DNA of 64,000 nucleotides from Strobilurus pachycystidiatus. Taxonomy: Eukaryota; Basidiomycota; Agaricomycetes; Agaricales; Physalacriaceae. Positions 43,147 through 55,093 of the stretch are shown one piece after another (the first letter of the stretch is position 1; the number at the start of each line of letters is the position of its first letter). The stretch covers positions 682,001 through 746,000 of the forward strand of contig JAHLMK010000006.1 of NCBI GenBank assembly GCA_019915135.1, in the 5' to 3' direction. The position numbers and the translations under genes are program-made. The notes under the pieces are model-generated. The model was given only the letters and a program-made list of their open reading frames with translations, was not told where the DNA came from and ran no database searches.

Positions 43147-43536
43147 CCGCGGACACCCATGTCTTCGAAGGCGGGTGCCCAGGAGAGACGATGGACGGAG
43201 GAGAGGCAAAGGCCGACTTCACCTCGTCCGGTGTTGGGAGACGGTTCGTTAGGCTCCTCGTATTTGGCGCACTTGGAAGCAACATCTGCTATAGGGTCAG
43301 AAGGGATAGTAGACAATGGAGATGGGGGGCGCACAGCGAGCGGAGGAGGACACTTCACCGTATCGCCGAATGAGCGCGCTTTGGATGTGGAAGACGGTAT
43401 GCTGGTCGGTTAAGATCTGGCTAACATCGCGTAGTCCGACAAGCAGGTCGCGTATCTGATCGCAAGCGACACGAGATGGGTGGACAGGAGCATTTGCAGG
43501 CGCGGTAGCGATGCCAAAGGACATGACGGAAGACAT
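43147..43536 (-). pseudogene. 5' part of the Ngaro antisense gene
   Basis: Exon 1 (43359-43536) starts MSSVMSFGIATAPANAPVHP and continues ACDQIRDLLVGLRDVSQIL. A 70-base intron (43289-43358, GTGAAG to CTATAG with a TTCTGAC branch) leads to exon 2 (VASKCAKYEEPNEPSPNTG, then CLSSVHRLSWAPAFEDMG). Exon 2 is interrupted at 43147 by the LTR element and resumes at 26259. The gene lies between RT and YR, on the strand opposite to both. The spliced protein would be about 170 aa. No family recognised; expression is presumably abolished or altered by the insertion. Confidence 0.7.
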
Positions 43537-43784
43537 GGTGGAAGGGTGAGAGAGAGAGGTTCGAAGCCGCTAAGGCGCTTAAATCGAAGATTCCAATGTC
43601 GCGTGGCGAAGAGCTTAATGGGCGCGTGGCGTCTGGGGTTAGGGTCATCGATCTTAAACACTTTCTACGACCAACGACGCGAGATACGCCGTTTACAGAC
43701 TATGCCACGCGCGACACAGATTGGTATGAATCAAGGTGAGAAGAACAGGCTAATTAGCGCCTGTCAGGAGCTGACACAGCAAAG

Positions 43785-44854
43785 GGCGGGGTCGCTTCAG
43801 GACAACTCAGAGTAGAGCGCGGAAGGACTATCTGGAGGAAACGCGTTTAGAGTATGGCGAGTTCATCCCAGCCGTATCAAAAGGAAGGCGAGAATCAATC
43901 GCAAACGCCTGGACGAAAGGCACGCGGAAACAACATGAAACGGGACTTCGGGCGTACGTGACCTGGGCGGACTCGGTAGACCTCGAGAAACGTCTTAGAT
44001 TCCCGGCGAGCGCGGCCTCTCTCGAAGAATTTGCGGCATCCTACCTAGGAAAGAGCGGCAGCTCGAGCATTCGGACGAAGATCTACGGGGTTAGGGCTTT
44101 CCATATCTTGAATGGGATGGACTGGCAGACGTCGATCCAACTCAAGTACATCCTGGAGGGAGTGCAGAGGGAGGCGCCGAAGGATAGGAACCCTCCGGCG
44201 AGGGATCCGGTCACTATCGAGAGGCTGATGGTGTTGGCGGAGAATCTGGATATGACGGTTCCGAAGGATATAGCCGTGATGGGGAACGCTTCGCCGATGT
44301 TGTTTGGACAGATGAGGGCAGGGGAAGTGTTGCCGGACTCGGAGCGACTTCAGGATTTCAATCCAAGGAAGCACCCGACCAGGAAGAATCTCGGGCTCGC
44401 CTTTTCGAAACGAGGATCGCGTCCCCTAGACCTACCGTGGACGAAGACGAAGAAGGAAAAGGGCGAGCGTGTGGCGATCTGCGCTCAGCCGGAGCTGGGG
44501 ATTGCGTGTCCGTCTAGGGCGTTGCTGTACCACATCGAGGCGAACGAACTCGAGGAGGGCTCGCCGTTAGCGTCGTATCTGGAGGTCTCGGGAGAGAGGA
44601 AAGTCCTCACAGCGAGAGCGTTCATGGCGAGATGCAACGAGGTCTGGGCGCAAGCGGGGATGACCCGTTTGACGGGACACTGCTTTAGGATTGGTGGAAC
44701 CACGTTCTATCTCCTGGAAGGAGTTCATCCGGACGTGGTAAAGGCGTTGGGGAGATGGTCATCGGACGCCTTCTTGAGGTACTGGAGGAAGCTAGAGGCG
44801 TTGGGAGTGTTACACGTTGAAGGGTTGGCAAAGGGAGAGGGACGCACAGACTAG
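43785..44854 (+). CDS. Tyrosine recombinase of the Ngaro element
   Basis: Integrates the circular DNA copy in place of an integrase. The frame is open from about 43785 (HSKGRGRFRTTQSRARKDYL), so the first exon or start upstream is unresolved. The N-terminal SAM-like part includes LRAYVTWADSVDLEKRLRF and TKIYGVRAFHILNGMDW. The catalytic residues are visible: the first Arg in FGQMRAGEVLP, the His-x-x-Arg box in LTGHCFRIGGTTFYLL, and the nucleophilic Tyr in LGRWSSDAFLRYWRK. The ORF ends 78 bases before repeat B1. YR plus RT/RH with split direct repeats separates this from Cryptons, which lack RT. Confidence 0.9.
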
Positions 44855-44932
44855 GACCCTGGTGACAGCTTGCGTGGCTTGGGGTTGTCTCGTTCGATAG
44901 GATCGCGACGCGCTGCCTCTTGGTTCCCGGTT

Positions 44933-45144
44933 GGGGTATCGGATCCTTTCTCACTAGCTCGTCACTTGGAGAAACAAAGACGACGCAAAGTGTCGTTTTG
45001 TTTCCCCTTCACCCAACCCACGGCAACCAGTGTCCCCAGGTTCTTTGAGTAGACAGAACAATAAACAAGTTTAGTTTTCTATCTACGGCATGAGCCCTAT
45101 CGATATGGAGATCTAAGTAACGGTGTGAAGATCCCCGTCATGAA
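44933..45144 (+). repeat. Internal repeat B1 of the Ngaro element
   Basis: 212 bp starting GGGGTATCGGATCC and ending CCCCGTCATGAA, directly abutting A2. Copy B2 is at 45422-45633. Differences noticed: GCAAAGTG against GCGAAGTG, and TTTCCCCTTC against TTTCCCTTTC. Confidence 0.93.
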
Positions 45145-45318
45145 ATGGAAGCCGCAAGGGGGCTGGCGCGGGAAGGAGGAATTGCGGCGCGGTTTCATGC
45201 AGGATCGGAACGCTACACGTGATCGAGGTCGCGCTTCTCTGATCCACACCGTCATCATCCCATATTGACTCGAGAGACTGTCGACGCCTTAGAGTCGCCA
45301 GCTACAGGTTTCTTTTGG
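45145..45318 (+). repeat. Internal repeat A2 of the Ngaro element
   Basis: A 174-bp copy of A1, joined without a gap to B1 on its left. It is separated from B2 by 103 bp of sequence that is not found next to A1 or B1. Confidence 0.95.
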
Positions 45319-45421
45319 CCCACCCACCCCAACCTCTGCAGAGCAGCATTGAGAGAGTCAGAGCTTCAGGAAGCATCAGAGAGCCATAGGAGATGGCTGG
45401 TTGTTAGAGCTAGTGTGAGAC

Positions 45422-45633
45422 GGGGTATCGGATCCTTTCTCACTAGCTCGTCACTTGGAGAAACAAAGACGACGCGAAGTGTCGTTTTGTTTCCCTTTCA
45501 CCCAACCCACGGCAACCAGTGTCCCCAGGTTCTTTGAGTAGACAGAACAATAAACAAGTTTAGTTTTCTATCTACGGCATGAGCCCTATCGATATGGAGA
45601 TCTAAGTAACGGTGTGAAGATCCCCGTCATGAA
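45422..45633 (+). repeat. Right terminal repeat B2 of the Ngaro element
   Basis: A 212-bp copy of B1. After the final GTCATGAA the sequence changes to host DNA (CCTACATAGTTATATC). Confidence 0.93.
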
Positions 45634-45698
45634 ACCTACATAGTTATATCATTATGGTTAACATATAACCGGAGACGCGCGGTGATGTTCCTTAACAA

Positions 45699-45779
45699 CT
45701 TACCGTCACCGTCGCTCTTCAGGTCAGTACTTACCTTACCGTGCTCTTAATCTAAACGTCTTACCGTCACCGTCGCTCT
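45699..45779. repeat. 20-bp direct repeat pair
   Basis: CTTACCGTCACCGTCGCTCT occurs at 45699-45718 and 45760-45779, 61 bases apart, each followed within a few bases by CAG. It lies between the Ngaro element and the decayed paralog. Confidence 0.7.
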
Positions 45780-46016
45780 CCAGCCGCGCTATTGCTCCCT
45801 ACTCCTTTGACATTCCTGCGACGTCTTCCTCTTTCACTATGCCCTCATCTCTCTTCCCTGTCTGTGTCCCCTGCGGTCTTTTTCTTGACTCCCCGTTCTG
45901 TGCTCGCTGGTCGTCGGTGCAAACGTGTGTTTCCGACGGTTGGAATTGCTGTTCAAGTTTGTGTTCTCTCTCTCTTTCTCATCTTTCATGCTAATAACTG
46001 ATGACCTCAACGACTA

Positions 46017-46500
46017 GCGCTTCGCCCCACCCCACACGCTTTATTTGCCAAAGCGGCCATGAACGTTATCCTTGCATTTGTGGATCTCCTCACGTGCCGA
46101 CAGCCGACACCAGAGTTGCTCAACTTACTGTACCGTCCTTGTTGCCTCACGATGGTTCTTGTGATATTGGGCACTCCCACAGGTCCCATCAAATGGTTTG
46201 AGGCACTTCGGAGTCTTTGCTCATTCCATGAGTCATGGCCCGAGTGCTGCCAGACCATCAAAGACCTTGTTGCCTGGATGGACAGACGAGGTGGAGAAGA
46301 GTGTCCTATTTTTCCATTGGACGGATTCTTTGGAGGAAAAGTCATGCAATTTGGGCATGGAAGTGTTCATCTTGATGACCGTCTTTGCGAGTTTTCACTG
46401 GCCCTCTCAAGTTGGGATCACATCTTGGGGATGACTTATAGCTTCACTCCGAGTGCAGATGGTTTTGGCGGACAACATCGTTGAGAGCCAGGGTTGCGAC
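46017..46500 (+). pseudogene. Decayed paralog of the 10835-11299 ORF
   Basis: The ORF from 46059 repeats the other copy closely: PTPELLNLLYRPCCLTMVL, RSLCSFHESWPECCQTIKDL, then FPLDGFFGGKVMQF and LDDRL. Upstream residues from 46017 (TPHALFAKAAMN) also align with the other copy. After LDDRL the frame is lost: the matching C-terminus (QMVLADNIVES) is in another frame near 46455-46490. No upstream exons matching the secreted-protein gene at 12074 were seen. This is therefore a dispersed copy carrying only the last part. Confidence 0.65.
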
Positions 46501-48468
46501 AGCGCTTGGGTGAACACAGCGCTTACTATTGACTACGACAATATGTGAATCTGCGTCAACAATTAGCTATAAGTAGTGTAGTATGAAGATTTGACATCTC
46601 CTTATGCAGACAGAGCTCTAGTGATACATTGTGAGGCGATGATGTATAGTACCTCGGCGTATTCATAAGCCAATGTGCCACTCCAAACTACAGAGACACC
46701 ATGCTCGTGAAGGGAACCTGCCATACACGCCATATTAGAAGCTGCGTCGGGATACAGTGTAGTTGGGAGGGGCCGGCGATCAACCTCATTTAGCATGAGC
46801 GTCGGCAATAAACAGGTGTCATCTTGCCATCATACCCTCTACGCATGAATCGCCCACCGTTCATCATGAGTGACTCTGATCTCTTTGATAACTCAAGAAA
46901 GCCGACTGAGTGGGCAGCGTAGCGGATGCTCTGGGAGGGATTTTCTCTAGCTAAGACTAGCCGGTGAGTACTAAGTATTCTAGCCCATTTGTCCATGACT
47001 CTGAGGCCCAGCGCAAAGGTCATTCTTGGCGGCAATTGCATTCGTGGCGCTCTGGCTCTGGGCGTCTATCAGAACCGATGATGAAAAGCCCATATATCCT
47101 ATTGCACCGTCCGAAAATAGGTTCAAAGTCGCAGCCTGCGTACAGACCTGCCTTTTGCCCAATTTTGGCGGTCTCGAAACAGCCCAGCACCCAGCTCCAT
47201 CGTAAAGCGTTTGCCCTCAAGATTATGGCAGCCTGTTGACTATGCCAACGTCCTGTTCTATTGCTCTCTTGCGCCGACTAGCGATCTCAAACAATCACGG
47301 CCGGCGTGGATGCCGTCACGGTCGAGAAGCGCTACGTAGAGGACGAATCTCATCTTCCAGCTCTCGAAAAGCGGCTCGATGACTCGGTTACTGAACTGTG
47401 AACTTTTCCAATTCATCGCAGACGACTTCGACCATCGTTGCTTCTGCCAGTTAGCTTTCCGCGCTCCCCTTACTCGTAAAAGTCCTTATCACAGGAATTG
47501 CGTTGCAGGTAGGTTCTTATGCTCTCTCCCACGGCGCCGCTCGTCACATGTATCCCAAGTTCCAGTCATCATATCCTCTTCATTATTTGCGGCGAAGGCA
47601 TGAATGCGGCCGAGATCCTTCGCGATGCTGGGCCCAGTGTGTGCATCCCCTTTCCTCGTCTATTCAGTGTCGCCTTACTGGCTTCCTATGTAGGGTATGC
47701 ATTCTACGCAAAATGTGGCTACTGCGAACTGATTTTGCCAGACCAAGTTTGTCTGTTCACACACCCTGATATATGAAGCTATGAAGGCTGACCTGCATTA
47801 TAGTCACGATCCTACGGCTCATGGCATCCGAGCATATATTTGCCGATAAAGCTCCCAGTGTCTTTTCGAATGCTGTTTTGAGATTCGAGTCGGTCTCCAT
47901 GTCACAGCCATTTCATCAGCTTTAGCTACACTTCTTACCGCTCCTTATGACCCCAGTACACCAGTCAATATCCCCGTCATCCCGAGTCTCTCTACCGCTG
48001 CATGACCAAAAGGGCTAAAATGCCGGACGATTACGCGTAGCAAATTACATGAGCTGGATGAAGTTTGGAGTAGCGGTTAGTATCCACTAACTAAGGACGA
48101 TGAAACTATCACGATGGACCGATAGACGCGGAAAACAAACGGTTCAGTATACAGCTGGTATGCAATCTTGGAACCTATCCAGGAGCACACGCGTGTATTG
48201 ATGTGCGCCGAGTGACGAGTCCAGGCTCAGATGTGAATTTTCACCCAAGCGGGATCGGTACACACGAAGAATAACGGTGTCGTCAGTGTCTTTGAAAGAG
48301 TCCCAGCCTGGATTTGAGACGGCCTCGAGATTTTTGTCTTAGGGTAAGAGCTTCTCAAAGTACGAACGGTTTTACGCAACTGAACATAGTGACATTACAT
48401 CAGATTCTGATTCGGAGGTCTCTATAAAACGACCATGACTGGAGCTAGTCCCCACACTTCTTTGAAAC
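46501..48468. other. About 2 kb without a complete gene; possible gene remnants
   Basis: Some coding-like pieces exist. A plus-strand stretch at 47296-47401 reads TAGVDAVTVEKRYVEDESHL and ends in a stop. A plus-strand ORF near 47590-47770 includes GEGMNAAEILRDAGPSVCIP. A minus ORF near 46602-46808 has HEHGVSVVWSGTLAYEYAEV. They do not join into a model and I recognise none. The last 100 bases contain TATAAAAC at 48422-48429, about 45 bp before the P450 start, which is a likely promoter element. Confidence 0.35.
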
Positions 48469-50575
48469 ATGCTTTCATCCACCAACCCAACCTTCGTTGC
48501 CCCAGTCTTACTTCTCGGCGTATTACTCGTCTACCGCCTCCTACAACGGCGTGGTTCAGCTGTTCGGAAGCTACGCTGTGCTGTACGCTCTAGTCTTTCC
48601 TCCATATCCACCGCATCGCTGATTTTCTTGTTCATCAGCCGGCCGATCAACAACACTGGCTGTGGGGACACGAATACACGATCTGGTCCCAGGAGTCCAA
48701 CGTCCAGCACTCTCAGCACTCGAAATGGGCTGCGTCACTTGGCTCAGTATACAGAGTCAAGGCTCCCCTGTTCAGTCCTGATGTCGTGAGTGTTTTTGTG
48801 ATTGGCGACTTTCTTGCGTGACTTATAGTGCCTCAGCTGGTAATCTCCGACAACGTTGCAGTTCACCACATCTTCCAGAACTGTTACCGTTACGTCAAGT
48901 CACCAGAGTATCGTCCAACCTCGGAGAAATGGCTCGGACGAGGAGTAGTCTGGGCAGAAGGCGACGAGCATAAACATCAGCGTAGATTGTTGGCGCCAGC
49001 TTTCACGTGTGTACCACGCTTTGACGTGTTGAGTGTGCTTTTCATCATGATCGTCCTTCTTCTTCATGTAGGCTCGCATCGGTAAAGGGAATGACTGATG
49101 ATGTTATTGCTTCTGTTGAGAGGGCAAGTGTTTCTTGTTTCTTCAGTAGAGTGAAGCTGACAGGGGAGATACATTTGTAGTTGAGCAGTCGTCTGAGCAA
49201 GCATGTCGCCGGTTATTGTGGAGGCCCGGTTTCGACAAACATCTCTCCCTTCATAGCTTCGTGCACGTACGCTCTTGTCTCCCTTGTCACCTTTCATGAA
49301 CATGAAACAACGTCTTTGAAGGTTGGACATTATCGGACGCGTGGCATTTGGACATGACTTCGGTGGCGGTCAATCCGAGGATGCTCGAAACATTTCATCA
49401 TCGTGGCACAACGACGTACTCATGGCTCATACCTTTGCTGGATTCTGTGTCCCTTTGCTCATGGTTAAGTTTCCTTGGATTCAAAGGTTGCCGATCGCTA
49501 AACTACGGAACGATGGCGTGGCAAAGAAGGTTGCTATAAGGATTGGGACGGACATCATCAGAAATAACGGGATGCCTGTCGATTCAGCCGGCGGAGGAGG
49601 AAAGGATATCCTGTCAATTTTGCTGAACAACCAGAAGAAGACGGTAGAAGAGAGCGACAGACTTGACGAGACGACGTTGCTGGAAAATATATCGACTCTG
49701 ATGTGCGTACCAGTCATTCACAGAAGCTGCAGCTGCTGCACAGACTCAATAACGGGGCACATAGAATGGTTGGACATGAGACGACTGCTTGCACCATCAA
49801 CTTCAGTCTATACGAGCTTGCCGGCCATCCGGAGGTGCAAACCAAGCTTCGAAAGGAGATTCTCAAGTTAGGGAACAATATGACCTACGACAGTCTCAGT
49901 AGTTTGCCGTATCTTGATGCTGTGACGCGTGAAAGGTACCGACTTTCCTTCCAAAAGTTGTTGCTGCATCTGATTGCTAAAATCTGGTAGTCTTCGCGTC
50001 CATTCCGCCTCGGCTCGTACAGATCGTGTTGCTCTCGAAGATGATGTGCTTCCTCTTGGCAAGCCCGTCGTCACAATGAGCGGAGAGGTCATCACATCGC
50101 TTCCGATCAAAGCTGGACAGGTTTATCTTTCTCAATCCATTCGCATCACCAGCAGTGACCAACATACATGCTTCTAGGTGATCCAAATACCGGAATCCGT
50201 ACTCAACACCGACCCGGACGTCTGGGGCCCGACTAGCCACGAATTCATCCCCGAGCGATGGCTCTCTCCTGATGCGCTCCCTCCTTCGGACAGCCTCCCT
50301 CGTGGCCCTTACGCGAGCATTGCCTCTTTCCTCGATGGACCGAGAAACTGCCTGGGATGGCGGCTAGGTATGTGTCGACAATGATTTGGATTCATGAGCT
50401 GACACAAGCTCGTCTAGCGGTACTGGAGTTCAAGACCATCATGGCAGTGCTGGTCCGAGACTTTGCATTCGAGCGCACGGATGACAAGGTTGAGGAGTTC
50501 AGAGCGGCTACGACGCAGGCCTTTGTTGGTGACGAGGCGATGATGCCACTTCGTGTGCGCTACGTTGGACAATGA
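48469..50575 (+). CDS. Cytochrome P450 monooxygenase
   Basis: Heme-thiolate monooxygenase, membrane-anchored in the ER. The first exon starts MLSSTNPTFVAPVLLLGVLL, an N-terminal anchor. About ten exons follow, including WGHEYTIWSQESNVQHSQHS, RGVVWAEGDEHKHQRRLLAP (C-helix region), IIGRVAFGHDFGGG, the I-helix oxygen-binding motif MVGHETTACTINFSLYELAG, the ExxR region PYLDAVTREGLRVH (split by an intron), the PERW-type motif HEFIPERWLSPDA and the heme loop FLDGPRNCLGWRLAVLEFK with the Cys ligand, also split by an intron. The stop is at 50573-50575. All key residues are present, so it should be active. The TATAAAAC motif near 48422 is the probable core promoter. The family cannot be assigned from motifs alone. 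Confidence 0.9.
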
Positions 50576-51050
50576 GAGTTGTAGCTGGGGAACTGGGGAA
50601 TACTTATGCCCAAAGAGTTCTACTGAACACTCTGTGTGTTGTGGATCCGTGATATGCCTCCGTTCTTCCTCCTCATTCGCCTCATCGGACCGTCATCCCC
50701 TTTCATGCCTTTGGTTGCCTCATATACTTACTATGTAGAATTACACCCAATACCTTGAATAGTCACTGTAGGGACCTTACCTTTGCCCTTTCCAGGTCAC
50801 TTAATCTTACTTCTTTACCATTGCCATACTCGCGTGATTTTAAGAGCCCCTTCGTGGCCTAGCCCGATAATTTACGTCTCGCCCTTGAACAGTTCGGTTC
50901 CTTTCTTATCTCACTGACTGTTCGCACTCGACAACGTTGGTATTCGGACTTTCACTCTACACTATGTCTACTAGAATTCAAATCATTACTGTAGTCCGAA
51001 ATTTATAACCAATTCTCAACAAGGTGGTTAAGTATAGTATTTCCGCATAC
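50576..51050. other. Convergent 3' flanks
   Basis: 475 bases between the stops of the P450 (plus) and the F-box gene (minus). Pyrimidine-rich, no coding seen. Confidence 0.5.
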
Positions 51051-52559
51051 TCATACGTCGAAGCGCAACTCTAAGCTACTAGACTGTTCGTTGCGGTCCA
51101 TCATCAGCCGCCGGCGAGGACCGAATGGCATGAGAGCTACGTCCAGCCAGTCGCCAGGGACGGCGCTCTGATGCACAGCTGAAGTCAATACGACTTCCCT
51201 CATAAGACGCTTCGCTCGGAAGGCATCTCTGTCGGGTGGTGGGACACCGTTTCGAGGAGAGAACAGTGGCGGACATTGGACGACCAGCTGAAGCAATGAC
51301 TTGGGTGAGGTCTTCAAAAGATGAGCCTGCACAGAGAGGATTCAGTTCAGCTGGACAATGACCAGGTAATAGACGCTAACCAAAGTCCTTTCGACGCGCT
51401 CAAACTTCAGCATGAGACTCAACGTCTCCAGCTTGGGGAGCCAGAACAGCTCACTTGCCACAGTGTCGTCTTCGTCCAAACACCAGGCGCCCTCAAATAC
51501 CGACCGTATTTCAACGCACTGAAGCGTAGCTCGATGTTGCTCCAAAACGTCCTTCCAAAATTGTCGTGCGAGGCGGTCATTCGTGATATTGTCCTCGTCG
51601 CAGCGTAGTTTGAGCTCGCAGATACCGGAGTATGAGAGGAGATATCTGATCAGGGTTCCAGAGACCTTGTCGACATTTACTTTCGTCAGGCAAATGCGTT
51701 CGCGCTGCAGGATGAGCCATAGCTCGATTGTGTCAGGCACGTCGTGCAGTGATAGTGACGCGAGAGAGTGGAGGACGTTAGGTGGTAGAGTTAATGGTTG
51801 TTGCACTCGGCGAAGATAGAGATTGCCTATGCCATTTTGACATATCGGCTGTGCGGAGGGGGCTCGGAGGTCGGTTAGAGGATTGGAGAGGGACAGTGCT
51901 CGGAGGTTGGGAGATGCGGCGGTTATAGAAGGGAATGTCAGACGCATGAATCGCGCCCACGAGGTAGCGCCCGTGAATGTGCCTTCGAGTGATGTCAGAT
52001 TGGAGAAGGACAAAGGCGGTAGGGGGATATCTAAAAAGTGGAGGGCGAGTGCACGCAGGCATGGTAGAGCAGCCAAAGAGTCGGCAATAGTACGCAGCAG
52101 GTGTGGTTCAGCCTCAAAGAGGCATGTCCATCTAGAACCGCCATGAGTCTTAGAGTATCTACAAGACATGACCAAACAGGAACTCACGAGACGCTTCTAA
52201 CGAGCTGTAAGGCGCCGACTGCTGCAGTGAGCGCACTAACGTCAAGCTCCGGCGTTTCCTGGACCATGTGTATGCTAAGGTTCATCACATATAGTCCAAT
52301 GAGTGTCTTCTGGTCCACGAGGTCTTGGAGAAGGCTCTTTCGCTTTGGAGGTACAGTGAGGGTGAGTGACGCGAAAGCATCTTCAAACAGAGCAGCATTC
52401 AATGCCTGGCAAGTAGACCGAAGGCTTAGGCGGTCTCGCTGACAAGCCTATATAACTTCAATGTCAGCACTGGCGAAAGTCGGATTTGGCGATTGTTTTT
52501 GACTGACGTACCTCTCCGGAGATCTTCAATAACAACTCGAGTGGAAGAAAGTGCAGCAT
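51051..52559 (-). CDS. F-box / leucine-rich-repeat-like protein
   Basis: Probably a substrate-recognition subunit of an SCF ubiquitin ligase. The start at 52559 gives MLHFLPLELLLKISGE, the first helix of an F-box, and the next exon continues RDRLSLRSTCQALNAALFED. The large exon (about 51370-52150) has irregular Leu-rich repeats: CLRALALHFLDIPLPPLSFS, NLRALSLSNPLTDLR, SLASLSLHDVPD, GICELKLRCDED and KLETLSLMLKF. The last exon (51051-51320) includes SLLQLVVQCPPLFSP and ends ELRFDV. This Agaricomycete F-box type is highly multiplied in mushroom genomes. Target unknown. Confidence 0.78.
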
Positions 52560-53563
52560 GTAGTCGTCAAATGAACCAGTGCGCCCTTTATATATGTAAA
52601 AGCGTCCACGTCGAAACGCGATCGCCGGAATGAGGCATGAATCGGGCATTACATGAGCGCCGCAGTGAGACCCGAGGGCGCTGAAAAGCATGAATAACCA
52701 ATTTCAACAATGGGAAGCTCGGATAAAAGTTGCATAACAAGTCAAGCAATAAGTACGAGTTGATGTTCATGTTCAAAGACGGTCCAGGCCAAGTGGCAAA
52801 GCCGGTTTGCTGCCGGTCGCGATCAGGCCCAACGAGGCACATGTTCCCGCGGCACGTAGCTTCCTGCATTGCGACTCTCCACTCTCCATAAACTCTGTCT
52901 GAACTTTCGGCGTCCCAACGGGCTCAAACTCCCTTTGCACGTTTCCCATACATTCGTTCGAGCCCTTTAACTGTCAATCCCGTCTCCGACGGCATCACTC
53001 CCTAATAACCTACGGCTCCACAAGCCAAGGAAGCTATCGTCCTAATTCAATATGGCCCATGGGGTCGTGGCCCCATTGGCGACCACAAGGCTTATCGAAA
53101 CCTCGGGGAATTGGGCCTTGTATATCGTCATGAATGGCGTGAGGCACATCAAGTTCATCAACCCGTCGGTAGGGACTGCGCCACCTGTCACTTGATGCGA
53201 ATGGGCGCCTATGTCAAATTCCGTCAACGAAAATACTACGCCACTTCGTGCTTGCCTTCCTCCGCTGCCTCTCCTCGACAGATATGCTACTACCAGAACG
53301 TTGACACGAATATGGAGGTGTGCGGCGATATGGATAGCTCTTCATCTAATTCGGTCCGGACCACGCCACGCACTGCGGAGCGGGACCTGCTTGAGCGAGC
53401 GGCGAGGTCAGGGCGAGCTTCGACGTCATCGTCCACGACCTGAAATGATATAAGAACACGGACCTACCAAGGTCTCGTAAAGTCCACTGATACACGTACT
53501 CCTCTCCTCTTACCAATATCCTATCCTTCACATTCTATCCTTCATAGGCCTAGGCATTCTACG
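52560..53563. other. Intergenic between divergent genes
   Basis: 1 kb between the F-box gene (minus) and an SDR (plus). An ORF at 53111-53443 (Cys/Ser-rich, GRDCATCHLM) and a short one at 53051 were considered, but neither has supporting signals. It should contain both promoters. Confidence 0.4.
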
Positions 53564-54818
<1,255 letters not shown>

Positions 54819-55093
54819 GCTGTCATACTAGTCTATATACCCAAACCTAATTCTGTCTATGCCATCGGCGAAGAACATTCCATATGTCTACAGCATGTAA
54901 ATTGTAATAACATACCTCAATTAGTCCTGAGTTAGAACTCAGTTGTATGATAACTTGCCGGGCTCATGATTCACTAGTACAGTGTACTGAGTTATTTCGC
55001 TGGGACTAATGCGGATCACTACTCGTCTAAAGCGATGCTTTACGGCGCGCGCTTCTTTCCTCCGCACTCTCTGGAGGTCTACTCTCGTACACG

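Larger units (their letters stand above)
20687..45634 (+). mobile_element. Ngaro/DIRS-type tyrosine-recombinase retrotransposon, interrupted by an LTR element
   Basis: The ends are split direct repeats in the order A1 (20687-20860) ... B1 (44933-45144), A2 (45145-45318), B2 (45422-45633), as in Ngaro and PAT elements. Inside are a gag-like ORF (20915-24011), an RT-RNase H ORF (23983-25912), an antisense gene and a tyrosine recombinase (to 44854). No integrase or protease of LTR type belongs to this element. Removing the inserted gypsy element and one CCGC copy leaves about 8.06 kb. A1 and A2 differ at one of 174 positions, and B1 and B2 at two of 212 by my reading, so the insertion is young. 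Spliceosomal introns interrupt the sense ORFs. Confidence 0.92.

Noticed and set aside
43958..44854. YR gene as a free-standing Crypton
   Set aside because: The flanking B1-A2-B2 repeats pair with A1 beyond the RT gene, so the YR belongs to a retrotransposon.
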